This document shows positions 1 to 7,661 of a DNA stretch of 15,787 nt, piece after piece. The notes beneath the pieces are model-generated. The model did no database searches, had not been told where the DNA came from, and worked only from the letters and a program-made list of their open reading frames with translations. Location: contig JASCIV010000610.1 in assembly GCA_030374735.1 (NCBI GenBank), positions 1 to 15,787 on the forward strand. Reading direction: 5' to 3'. The DNA comes from Gracilaria caudata (taxonomy: Eukaryota; Rhodophyta; Florideophyceae; Gracilariales; Gracilariaceae). Position 1 is the first letter of the stretch. Every line of letters begins with the position of its first letter. The position numbers were made by a program, and so were the translations under genes.

Positions 1-1
1 A

Positions 2-190
2 GTCATAATAGCGGCGCTTCGGCCGGATATCCGGATCAACTCTTATGAAGAGTATGAGCACCCATCCCTTCCGAGGGCATTTTGCTCTACAAACCTAGAA
101 GGTGTAGAACGGTTACCCGAGAGATGTGAGAAAGTACCGATCACGGGGAGGTGCAAGATAGCCGGCTGGCTCACCTGTACCACCCGGTAG
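2..190 (+). CDS. Partial open frame entering from left edge (unrecognised)
   Basis: An open frame of 62 codons enters from the left edge and stops at TAG 188-190. No start codon is visible, so if real it is the C-terminal end of a longer protein. The composition is protein-like and mixed, with four cysteines and a tail ending in KIAGWLTCTTR. I recognise no domain. It lies directly before repetitive, then AT-rich, non-coding DNA, so it could be the end of a host gene, the end of a mobile-element protein, or chance. A 62-codon open stretch is only weakly significant on its own. Confidence 0.3.
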   Translation, partial: VIIAALRPDIRINSYEEYEHPSLPRAFCSTNLEGVERLPERCEKVPITGRCKIAGWLTCTTR

Positions 191-419
191 GTGTGGTGGC
201 AAGCACACAGCGTGCTACTAAAACCTGAATGGTACTGGTTATCCTAGAAGGTCGACTTTAGAAACCTTAGGGTGGAACACTTAACCAGGAGGTACTTAAC
301 TTTATTATCGAGTGGGTGGCGACGCCTTAGGGCTGACCTATATGAGGTGAGCGTCGCCCTCTTCTAGCCTTTGCGGCGTTACAGCCACGTGGCCATCTGG
401 AGGTGCACGGGGAGGTGCA
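142..419. repeat. 14-bp direct repeat pair flanking ~250 bp
   Basis: The 14-mer CACGGGGAGGTGCA occurs at 142-155 and again, identically, at 406-419. The second copy is preceded by a partial echo (GGAGGTGCAC at 399-408). The 250 bp between them has no open frame that extends far and contains a small hairpin. The arrangement resembles the target-site duplication of a short insertion, but I see no obvious poly-A or GA-rich tail next to either copy, so this is only suggestive. Confidence 0.5.
318..358. other. Inverted repeat, 8-bp stem
   Basis: GGCGACGC at 318-325 is the perfect reverse complement of GCGTCGCC at 351-358, giving an 8-bp GC-rich stem with a 25-nt loop. It lies inside the segment bounded by the 14-bp direct repeats. 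No T-tract follows and no function is evident. Confidence 0.45.
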
Positions 420-420
420 C

Positions 421-1060
421 GTCATTTACTAAAATATTATAAAATTAACTTCCGAATATTAAAGTAAGATTAGTAGTAAATTACCAACTTGGTCCCACGT
501 GGCAGAGTGCCAACAGCAATGTAAGAGGAGTGCCTACAATATTACAACCTTTCCGCAGAACTTAGTTAAGATGAACCTCACACGTCTTAAGAGTAACACT
601 TTCTTTCACTGAGAGTTGTGCAACGGAAACTAGTTAGTATCGATTTTCAATAAAAAACATGTAACGGATTGTAATAGATTTTGATATATATTTTATAAGA
701 AAATGAATTATTTGATTGCATTAGAAGGGTATAATGTATTTGAGGAGAATGTGATTTTTGTCCAAGTAAGTAAAAGTTTGCAAATTAGGTAGAACTAGTT
801 TCAAATTCATTAAAGATATTCTAAAAAGTATATCGAATATACTTGGGAAGTTCTGTCGTACTAAATTGTAAATATATTTTTATGAGGTATGTTGTTGTTT
901 AAGAGTTTAAATTGGAGAAAAAAATTAGGTTAAATGAATCTTTGTTGTAATAACTTAATGGGTTTTATATTATTATATAGTGTTTTATGTGAGTTCATAC
1001 TACAAAAGACTTTTGTTTATTGTTTATGTACCTGATGTAAATGATTATATTATGGCATTG
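421..1060. other. AT-rich island without genes
   Basis: By eye this segment is far richer in A and T than the DNA on either side, with many TATATA- and TTTTAT-like runs. No open frame of useful length crosses it in any direction. The change in composition is abrupt at about 420-430. It could be organelle-derived DNA, decayed transposon sequence or an AT-rich matrix-type spacer. Nothing specific can be named. Confidence 0.6.
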
Positions 1061-1253
1061 TGAACATAACAACCGCCGTCATCAAAGCTGTCGAGTGCAA
1101 TTGCACCTGTTACTGTAATTTAATTTTTTATCTTTATATAACTGTAAAGTTTTGGGTGCTGCTTACGTCCTCACTCAGTTTGGGTGGTACCCTTGTACGT
1201 GTAGTTACTTTGGGTATAGGGTCCATGTCACACCCTATATCCTATGAAGGCCT

Positions 1254-1290
1254 CTTCTTCTTTATTGTGGACAGCAGCTTCGAATTACTG
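1254..1290 (-). mobile_element. 37-bp LINE 3'-end insertion with 9-bp target duplication
   Basis: Read on the minus strand, the insert runs CAGTAATTCGAAGCTGCTG, then TCCACAATAAAG, then GAAGAAG. It is bounded by identical TGAAGGCCT copies at 1245-1253 and 1291-1299. The GAA-rich tail abuts the duplication at 1253, as expected for target-primed reverse transcription. The body matches the insert at 9581-9620 almost base for base, and the 3' half of the 83-bp insert at 7570-7652. It resembles the last codons plus 3' UTR of the LINE at 9062-9785. I read it as an extremely 5'-truncated retrocopy. Confidence 0.8.
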
Positions 1291-1299
1291 TGAAGGCCT

Positions 1300-1630
1300 A
1301 GTCGTGATAGCGAGCTGAAGCACCTGGCTTCTCTTCAACGCTCGACCCATTTCAATTAAACTGTTCCTGACCGCGCCCGCGTACTGCGTCGTGCGGGGAG
1401 AGAAACAAGAAGGCAGACATGGAGGTCAAAACAGTTGTGCAAGATCTTGAGAAAACGTTCTCGACGTGGCAGCTCGATATCCATGGAGTCGAAACGAGCT
1501 TCCCTTTCTTTCCGTCAACACTTGAGACCCCTCTTTCAGAATAGTTGTACCAATTAAGCCAGCCCAAGTACCTCGCTTGTTCTCTCATATTTCAGCGTTT
1601 ATCAGTATTCATATCATCCTGTACATGAAC
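1300..1630. other. Downstream spacer / likely 3' UTR of helicase gene
   Basis: This stretch follows the minus-strand helicase stop codon. No canonical AATAAA was seen on the minus strand here. It carries two overlapping short frames on opposite strands: a 41-codon ATG frame at 1419-1544 (plus) and a 78-codon ATG frame at 1352-1588 (minus). Neither resembles a known family. Base composition is more balanced than in the AT-rich island to the left, which suits transcribed UTR. Confidence 0.4.
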
Positions 1631-4600
1631 TCAACAAGGCTGCCAGTCGAACAGAATTCTCATCTCGTCTAGCTTACTGAATCTTGTTTCCCCTTTCTCC
1701 TTTTTGACATTTTCACTGTCGCCGAAGTATCGTGGTAAACCTCGTCTGCGTCTTACGGTCATAATGCGTTCATCCACCGTGCCTTCCGTGACATACGTGA
1801 GTGTCTCGACTGAACGCGTCTGCCCAATACGGTGGATGCGATTGACGGCCTGCATCTCCAGCGCGTAGTCCACGCCCACCTCAAACAACACAACAACATT
1901 AGCCATGGTAAGCGTAAGACCGCATGCACCCAAACGCATGCTGAATACCATTGCCGCCACCTCGATGTCCTCCGCAAATTGACGAATAATCTTGCCGCGC
2001 TTTACGGCACTCATGGAGCCTTCAAGTGTGAGAGTCTTGTGACCAGCACGCTCAAGCGCGGTTTTGATAGCCATCTGCACGTCGCGGAACTCCGAGAAGA
2101 TTACGAATTTGTTCGACTCATCTCTTGTTCTGTACGTTGTGAGGTCGTGTATAAGCTGCTTGATCTTTGCTCCGTTTTGAACTCCCCCGGGTAGTTGTTC
2201 ACTCGATGCTTTAGCACTGTAGCCGAGAATTTTGCTATTAGCTCCCACTCCTAATACACGAGCCTCGGGCACAACACCGTCTGCAATCATTCGGACGGGC
2301 AACAGCAACTGGAGCAGTGGAAGTACATTCCCGCGGAACTGTCGTTCGCCCTTCAATCGAGGGAACGCAGAACTCTGAACCTTGCCCTCTACCTTGTTGT
2401 ATGTCGAGTTCTCCGCGCGATCCGCCTTCACCTTGACCAGTCGGCCAGAGGAGGGAGGCAATTCGACTAGCATAGAGCCGCGAAATTCTTGATCTTTGAC
2501 GTGTCTCATTACTATATTTTTGAGAACGTAGGCCAGCCGGGGAACAATGAAAGCGTCGTCGGTAATGAGTGTATTACTGTTTCGTGTCTTCGCGAACGGA
2601 GAAGTGATGAAATCAAAGTCTCTCGTGGAAGAAAACGGTATCACGCCTAAAAAGCGCATCGTGCCCCGAAAAGAGGAGAATTGATTCCCGAAAGGCGTAC
2701 CGGAGACTGCCCATCGACGGGAGGATACCAACTCTTCGCTGAGCACAGATGCGCAATTGTTTGCGCCGCCACGCAGATAGGTGCTCTCGTCAATGACTAC
2801 GCGATACCAGTTGATCTTGGTGAGTGAGTCATAATGATGGCATGAAAGCACCCCGTATGTCGTGAGCACCACATCATAATACGCGATCGTCGCTGGGTCT
2901 TTAGTACGCGCGCCATACCACGTGAGCACGCGCAATGGGCGGCGTAGCTTCGTCTTGAACTCCTGTTCCCATTGCTTGAGCAGCGATACGGGACAGACGA
3001 CGAGCGTGGCGCCGCTATTGATGAGATCCGCACGTTGGTCAGGGACGTGCACAGTTCGACACTGGCGCGCATGCTCTATCGTAGCGTTGATGAGCGAGAT
3101 GACGATGATCGTCTTACCGAGACCCATCTCTTCCGCGAGCACACCACCGACAATAGGAGGCGGTGGAATGGTAGACAGAGCACCTGTGAGCGGGCAATAA
3201 TACAGAGTTCGTTCCTCCTTGTTGCGATCTTTAGCAGAGATCCGAATCCAGAATGGGTCGCTCAAACTGCGTTCTTTTTCGCGATCGATCATCCACGCAA
3301 GACTCTCCCGTTGATAGAGACGTAACGAGAGCTTCACATTGCTGGGCTGCTGCTCGGCACGTTGATAGCCGTCCGACACGGTGAACAAATTGGAGTGCAG
3401 GAGCGCTTGATGCATGAAGTTGACGCTGGTATCCTGGTTAAGTTCCTCGCAGATTTTTTTCAACTCGTCCACCATGTCCTCGCTGCACTTGCGGAGATCG
3501 ATATCACCTTTTCGGTGCGTCAACGAGAGCGATTTGAACGTCTTCGAATCGCTTCCGTGCAGCATGGCGTCGAGCACAGAGCCGATGGGTGCGCTTGCTG
3601 TGGAGGGCGATGCTTGTGTTCCGTCGGCGAGTTCTGGCTGCAGTAAGGCAAATATGTCGCGCAGAACGTAGCTATGACTCGGTAACGTCATTGTGAGTGA
3701 TAGCCGATGCTTGGCCAGTTGTTTCGGCGATGGAGCTTGGAGCGGAAGGCCACCATCAACGGGCGTCATGATCGAGTACGGGGAGCTGTTGGCACAAAAC
3801 TTAGCGGCGTTGACGGACACAGAGCAGAATGCCTTCGGAGTCAGATGAACGGCCAGACGCAGTCGACAGCAATTGGAACAATCAAGATGCTTGAGTTTGG
3901 CCACGACGCTCTTTCTTTTGCACAGCCATTCGCGCTGCTCGAGAACAAGCGTTCTCATCCTTTTGTAAGACAGCGGAATATCGAGCTCCCCAATATCGCG
4001 CGAGAGGGCCTTGTGCTCATTGTCATCAACGTCATGATGCGAGATGGACCACAATACTTCGACGAACCCCGAGCGCATGCACGACACAAGCGAGCAGAGC
4101 ACCTCTGGCGGCACCACTTCCTTGTTGTCAAAGGTGTAGTTTGGCAGATGCCTGAGTTCTTTCGAAATGAGGCCACCCATCGCGTCTTCGACCTCGAACA
4201 TCGTCATGGGGAACAGCTCGTGACTGTCCAGATCAAGTCCCATTTCGCGTGCGACGATTCCAACCTGGGACGCGGTACAACCAGCGATATGCGCGTCACA
4301 CTGGGAAAGAAGCGACGCGACGTCGACTTCGCCGTGACCCAACGTCTGTTCGACGTGACTGGCCGACATGTGCGAACAGTACGGACGCCACAGATCTATG
4401 TGCCCGACGAGCAGACGCGCATTGACGGCGTCGGCGACGGGCGGTGCTTTGGCGGCGGCAGCGGCGTCAGATGGGCGACGCTTGTTTTTCTTGGGAAGAC
4501 GCAGCTGTAGCGGCTTGTCAAGCTGCCATAGACTTTTGAGCTGTTTGAGCACGGTGTCCGATGCGGCGGCGTCGAGCATGGCGGCTGGCGAGGGCTCCGT

Positions 4601-5446
4601 CTTCATTTTGGTGGATGGGCCGTCCTTGAGGGCGGTGGACGGGCCGCCGCTTGACAAATCCACATGCGGCCACCAGGGTTCAGACGAATCGGAGTGCGGG
4701 TAGGTCGGGGAAGGCGGCGGCGAAGGGGTTGGAGAGGAAGACGGTAAGGGCGTGGCAAAGAAAGGCGATGAGGGCTGCGGCGACGGGGGCGTGATGAAGG
4801 AAGGGCACGGAGAGTTTGGCGGTGAAGACAGCGGGGTGGGCGAGTTTTGCTTGGGGGACGACAGCGACTGGCTGTGGGAGGAATCAGAGTGACTCCATTT
4901 GCCAGTAGGCGCGGGCGAAGCGGGTTCATCGTCTGGCACCGCCACGGAGACGGGCGCGCCCACCGGCTTGGGCGGCGGCGGAGGCTGTTCTGGTGCATCG
5001 TGCTGCTCTTCATCGGCATGGTCGTCTTCGCCGTCCGTGACCAGGTCGATGAGCTCAACCTTTTCGCATTGCTCCTGCGCCACGCCTTGCACAAAGCGAC
5101 GCATGGCAAAGTTATTCCTCGCACGCGGTGGCAACAACACTTCCGGCACAGGCAGCACGTTGCGTCCGGCGCGCGTGTCGGAGCGAAGTTGACGCCAGAG
5201 CGGCTCGGCGTATAACGCCATGCAATGCAACGGCCATGCAACGCAGCGCGCGACGGGGCGGTCGCACACAAAGCAGAAGCAGCTTGGGCAGTGGCGGACA
5301 TTGCGGAGGTGAGAGGCGTCATTGATGGGCGCCCAGAACGCGTGCTGCGTGCAATGCTCGCGCGCATGCGGCGGGGCTGGGAGCGATGAGACAAGAGATG
5401 AGGGTTGAGTGCGTTGGCGCTTGGAAGGTGGGACCAGGAGCACCAT
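1631..5446 (-). CDS. SNF2-family ATPase, Rad5/Rad16-like, RING-less
   Basis: A 1271-residue, apparently intronless protein. The C-terminal half is a complete SNF2 motor that couples ATP hydrolysis to translocation on DNA or chromatin. Visible motifs: Walker A GGVLAEEMGLGKT (767-779, K778), LVVCPVSLLKQWEQEF (about 815-830), Walker B VIDEST (D886, E887), SGTP (915-918), and QAVNRIHRIGQTRSV (1199-1213) with R1203 and R1206. The N-terminus has a Cys/His cluster (H31 to C75, including CPSCFCFVCD at 53-62) like one known from some plant and algal proteins. A SUMO-interaction-like VELIDLV (130-136) is followed by acidic residues. Residues 150-275 are Pro/Ser-rich. Basic NLS-like stretches occur at 8-12 and 319-324, so the protein is probably nuclear. 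The closest relatives (Rad5, Rad16, SHPRH, HLTF) carry a RING between the helicase lobes; I see no C3HC4 pattern at 1000-1100. The start ATG has A at -3 and G at +4. Confidence 0.9.
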   Translation of the reverse strand: MVLLVPPSKRQRTQPSSLVSSLPAPPHAREHCTQHAFWAPINDASHLRNVRHCPSCFCFVCDRPVARCVAWPLHCMALYAEPLWRQLRSDTRAGRNVLPVPEVLLPPRARNNFAMRRFVQGVAQEQCEKVELIDLVTDGEDDHADEEQHDAPEQPPPPPKPVGAPVSVAVPDDEPASPAPTGKWSHSDSSHSQSLSSPKQNSPTPLSSPPNSPCPSFITPPSPQPSSPFFATPLPSSSPTPSPPPSPTYPHSDSSEPWWPHVDLSSGGPSTALKDGPSTKMKTEPSPAAMLDAAASDTVLKQLKSLWQLDKPLQLRLPKKNKRRPSDAAAAAKAPPVADAVNARLLVGHIDLWRPYCSHMSASHVEQTLGHGEVDVASLLSQCDAHIAGCTASQVGIVAREMGLDLDSHELFPMTMFEVEDAMGGLISKELRHLPNYTFDNKEVVPPEVLCSLVSCMRSGFVEVLWSISHHDVDDNEHKALSRDIGELDIPLSYKRMRTLVLEQREWLCKRKSVVAKLKHLDCSNCCRLRLAVHLTPKAFCSVSVNAAKFCANSSPYSIMTPVDGGLPLQAPSPKQLAKHRLSLTMTLPSHSYVLRDIFALLQPELADGTQASPSTASAPIGSVLDAMLHGSDSKTFKSLSLTHRKGDIDLRKCSEDMVDELKKICEELNQDTSVNFMHQALLHSNLFTVSDGYQRAEQQPSNVKLSLRLYQRESLAWMIDREKERSLSDPFWIRISAKDRNKEERTLYYCPLTGALSTIPPPPIVGGVLAEEMGLGKTIIVISLINATIEHARQCRTVHVPDQRADLINSGATLVVCPVSLLKQWEQEFKTKLRRPLRVLTWYGARTKDPATIAYYDVVLTTYGVLSCHHYDSLTKINWYRVVIDESTYLRGGANNCASVLSEELVSSRRWAVSGTPFGNQFSSFRGTMRFLGVIPFSSTRDFDFITSPFAKTRNSNTLITDDAFIVPRLAYVLKNIVMRHVKDQEFRGSMLVELPPSSGRLVKVKADRAENSTYNKVEGKVQSSAFPRLKGERQFRGNVLPLLQLLLPVRMIADGVVPEARVLGVGANSKILGYSAKASSEQLPGGVQNGAKIKQLIHDLTTYRTRDESNKFVIFSEFRDVQMAIKTALERAGHKTLTLEGSMSAVKRGKIIRQFAEDIEVAAMVFSMRLGACGLTLTMANVVVLFEVGVDYALEMQAVNRIHRIGQTRSVETLTYVTEGTVDERIMTVRRRRGLPRYFGDSENVKKEKGETRFSKLDEMRILFDWQPC

Positions 5447-5560
5447 CCTTGGTTGTGGCGATGCCGCGCGGTGGTTGGCGGAGGATGGCGGTTGACGGTG
5501 GACAGTGGACCAAAGTCAACCGGTGGACGGTGGGGCGGTGGACGGGCTCGAGGATTTCTT
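5447..5560 (-). promoter_or_regulatory. Helicase upstream region with GTCCACC repeats
   Basis: Directly upstream of the helicase ATG, the plus strand carries GGTGGAC at 5497-5503, 5522-5528 and 5537-5543 plus a variant AGTGGAC at 5504-5510. Read on the coding strand this is a cluster of GTCCACC 50-100 bp before the start codon. It could be a promoter element or part of a GC-rich 5' UTR. No TATA box is obvious. Confidence 0.4.
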
Positions 5561-6331
5561 AACTGCAGGGTGTTTCGGTTTGCGCGCTTTTTCAGCATTG
5601 CGGGACTCGCATGCTGTCGTTCGCGCCAAATCTCGGCAAGGCCACACACCCGTTTGAGGTGAAGATATTATTATATACGTGTACAAGTCTTCTTTTCCAT
5701 CAGCTCTCTACTATAGTAGGCAAGGATGACGTCTGGCAAAGCCCTCTTCGTTCGCCGAAGGGAAAATCCGTCCCACTTGAAGCCGGTCCGCCCGATGAGA
5801 GCTAGATAACCTTGTACACTATGCATTCTGCGCCAAATCTATGTCCTTTCGCTTCAAATAAAGCCAATCATGATACAAGGGTACGTAACATAAATTGTTT
5901 GCACCCGTCCATTGCGAATCTGCAATCACCTGAACGAAGGCCTGCCAAATTCCGACTTGAGCCAAGGGTCTGTTCTGCGACCCTAACATTAGAGAGTAAG
6001 CTGCGTTCATTCATTCATTCAAAGAAGTGGCCATCCTTTATTTTCGATAAAACCAGCCTCTCTTTCAACATTGTCAGCATCCGTGGTAGCATTCGCAACG
6101 CAGCTCACGATAGACGCTGTGACGTGTTTGTCTTTGCCACACACCTGACAACCGATCATAGCGGCATATCACAATTACACCGCCAACAGCCCAAATTCAG
6201 CTCCTTTTTGCCATTCTTGTGAGGGGGGTCACCAAAAAAGGTTCTCATTTGTTCACGCCTTGTGCTGTTCTTTGGAACCACTGCAACAACGTGAAGCTGA
6301 TGTAATGACTAAACGCTCGGACGATGTTTTG
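5561..6331. other. Intergenic; no recognised gene
   Basis: No protein family is recognisable on either strand. Open frames of 63-136 codons exist but overlap one another and lack homology-like features; the longest (5812-6222, plus) begins with TTG. A (TTCA)4 microsatellite lies at 6006-6021. The 23-bp dispersed repeat described separately lies at 5851-5873. Confidence 0.5.
5851..5873. repeat. 23-bp dispersed repeat, copy 1
   Basis: GCTTCAAATAAAGCC followed by AATCATGA matches 10695-10717 at 22 of 23 positions, in the same orientation. Flanking bases diverge at once on both sides. AATAAAG also occurs near the 3' ends of the small retroposon insertions in this window, so a retroposon origin is conceivable, but no target duplication was found. 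Confidence 0.7.
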
Positions 6332-6377
6332 TTCTCGCTCAGACGCCAGTGCGAGCCTGGGTTGTCAGCTCAACGAC
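6332..6377. repeat. Diverged dispersed repeat, copy A
   Basis: These 46 bp align without gaps to 11118-11163 at 33 of 46 positions, with a core of GACGCCARTGCGA. Weaker similarity continues for some tens of bases on both sides. Together with the 23-bp repeat, the two blocks occur in the same order and similar spacing (about 480 and 425 bp), which suggests an old duplicated element or a decayed gene pair. Confidence 0.5.
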
Positions 6378-7374
6378 AAAGCTACTGTTATTCATATTGA
6401 AACACCTTCGCCTTGGTTTGGCAGATGCAGACATAAATCGACATATCACAGCATCATCCCATGCCTTCACTGCTCTGTAGTAGGTAACTTGAACTATTAA
6501 TGTTGCTTGGTCAGAGAAGTTGCTCGCTTGGCTGGAGAGGAGAACAAGTGCTCTTTCCATTCGAGCCGGTTCATTGAAATAACATTATGTTCTTGTAGAA
6601 GTTGCCGCTAAGCCTTTAGCTCTGGGGTTACGAGAGTTAACACTGTTGCAATCCGATCTTGGTAAACTTACTAACATTTCTAGTAACCGGAAAATCGGGA
6701 GTCTCCTCCGTTAGCCATCATGACTAATCTATAACCTCCTAGAAACGTCGTCAGCCAAAATTGGTGTCAGAATAGAACAATTATACATTAAATTCCGTTC
6801 TCATCGAGGATATGTGTCCGAAAACGTCAAAGACTTCTCGTATATTAGAAACTGGCCAGAGAAGGTACTGCCAACAGAAGGGTTCTATACTACGTTGCAT
6901 TTAAGCTATTGTACTCACAAGGGGAAGAAAGGAGGCTAATTCCATACTAAGAACTGGCCTCATATGACTATTTTTACTTATCTTAAAAGGTCAAGTCTAA
7001 ACAATAAACAATAGAAAATAACAAACCTTTGATTCTCCTTCGCGTGGTGCAGGTTGGGTGTTAAAGAGAGGCACTCATCATCCATGGAACCCGAGCTGCT
7101 AGTCTGTACCGCTTCGGCGAAGCAACCTTCCCGCGCTTTGACAGCGCCATTGGTGCGGTTACCGCCGATACATGCAAAGGGAGCGATGGCATGAAAACCG
7201 CAGATGCTCACAACGCGCCTGTCCTGTACATGAGAGCCGGGTGATCAACTTTACCCAAAGTTTTGAGTCTACGCAGCTGTCCACGGGGTATAAGGTTACC
7301 ACAGGCTCTGACATGACAATTACGTAGTGATCACAACAGTGATTTGTAATTGACAACCGATGGTCAGTTACAAA
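6378..7374. other. Intergenic; no recognised gene
   Basis: About 1 kb with only short overlapping frames. A 59-codon frame without stop runs on the plus strand through about 7065-7244 and includes LYRFGEATFPRFDSAIGAV. It is protein-like in composition but too short and unrecognised, and may be an exon relic or chance. No RNA gene or transposon terminus was detected. Confidence 0.45.
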
Positions 7375-7382
7375 GGTATCCT

Positions 7383-7407
7383 TCTCTCTCTCTCTCTCTT
7401 TTTTACG
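7383..7407 (-). mobile_element. 25-bp LINE tail insertion with 8-bp target duplication
   Basis: On the minus strand the insert is CGTAAAAAA followed by a GA repeat. It lies between identical GGTATCCT copies at 7375-7382 and 7408-7415 (plus strand). It matches the terminal CCGTAAACGAGAGAGAGA of the LINE at 9062-9785, with the GA tail abutting the duplication in the same polarity. This is essentially only the 3' tip of the element. A plain CT microsatellite flanked by chance repeats is the alternative. Confidence 0.6.
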
Positions 7408-7453
7408 GGTATCCTAGATTAATTACTTCTTAAGACTATGAGTGTAGCGTATA

Positions 7454-7468
7454 GGCTCCTTCGGAGCC
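7454..7468. other. Short perfect hairpin
   Basis: GGCTCC / GGAGCC form a 6-bp stem around a TTC loop. No T-run follows and it is not part of a recognisable tRNA. Confidence 0.35.
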
Positions 7469-7569
7469 CGGGAGCTGCTCATCTATGACACGGAGGCCAG
7501 TTTTGCGCGCCACACCCGAACGCCTAATCCGTTTCGCTACGTAGAAATTCCGATAATTTTGAAAGCAGG

Positions 7570-7652
7570 CCTTTAAGGAGAGAGAAGTACCTTTAGGTGC
7601 TGCTTGGTTGTGTTAGGAATTAGAACACAACTTCCACAATAAAGAAGAAGAA
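7570..7652 (+). mobile_element. 83-bp LINE 3'-end insertion with 9-bp target duplication
   Basis: The insert is bounded by identical GAAAGCAGG copies at 7561-7569 and 7653-7661, and ends in CCACAATAAAG followed by GAAGAAGAA. Its 3' half parallels the inserts at 1254-1290 and 9581-9620. Its 5' half contains a short frame (KEREVPLGAAWLC, then stop) resembling the C-terminal RERFFERSAACSN of the LINE protein at 9062-9785. It therefore seems to hold the last codons plus 3' UTR of a related LINE. A host poly-A role is unlikely given the flanking duplication. Confidence 0.8.
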
Positions 7653-7661
7653 GAAAGCAGG

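Noticed and set aside
1060..1293. 77-codon hydrophobic frame
   Set aside because: Its C-terminal part is the 37-bp retroposon insertion, and the rest lies in AT-rich DNA that yields hydrophobic codons by chance.
1419..1544. 41-codon ATG frame (MEVKTVVQDLEKTFSTWQLD...)
   Set aside because: Protein-like but very short, overlapped by an equally open antisense frame, with no recognisable family; kept only as a note.
3707..4510. 267-codon frame antisense to the helicase gene
   Set aside because: Lies entirely within the helicase coding region and shows no domain; a reverse-complement shadow.
4603..5649. 348-codon open frame overlapping the helicase N-terminus on the same strand
   Set aside because: Arg/Pro/Ser-rich translation typical of an alternative frame across GC-rich low-complexity coding DNA; the helicase frame is clearly the real one.
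5812..6222. 136-codon plus-strand frame
   Set aside because: Non-ATG start (first ATG slightly inside), no motif, and it includes a TTCA microsatellite and a dispersed repeat.
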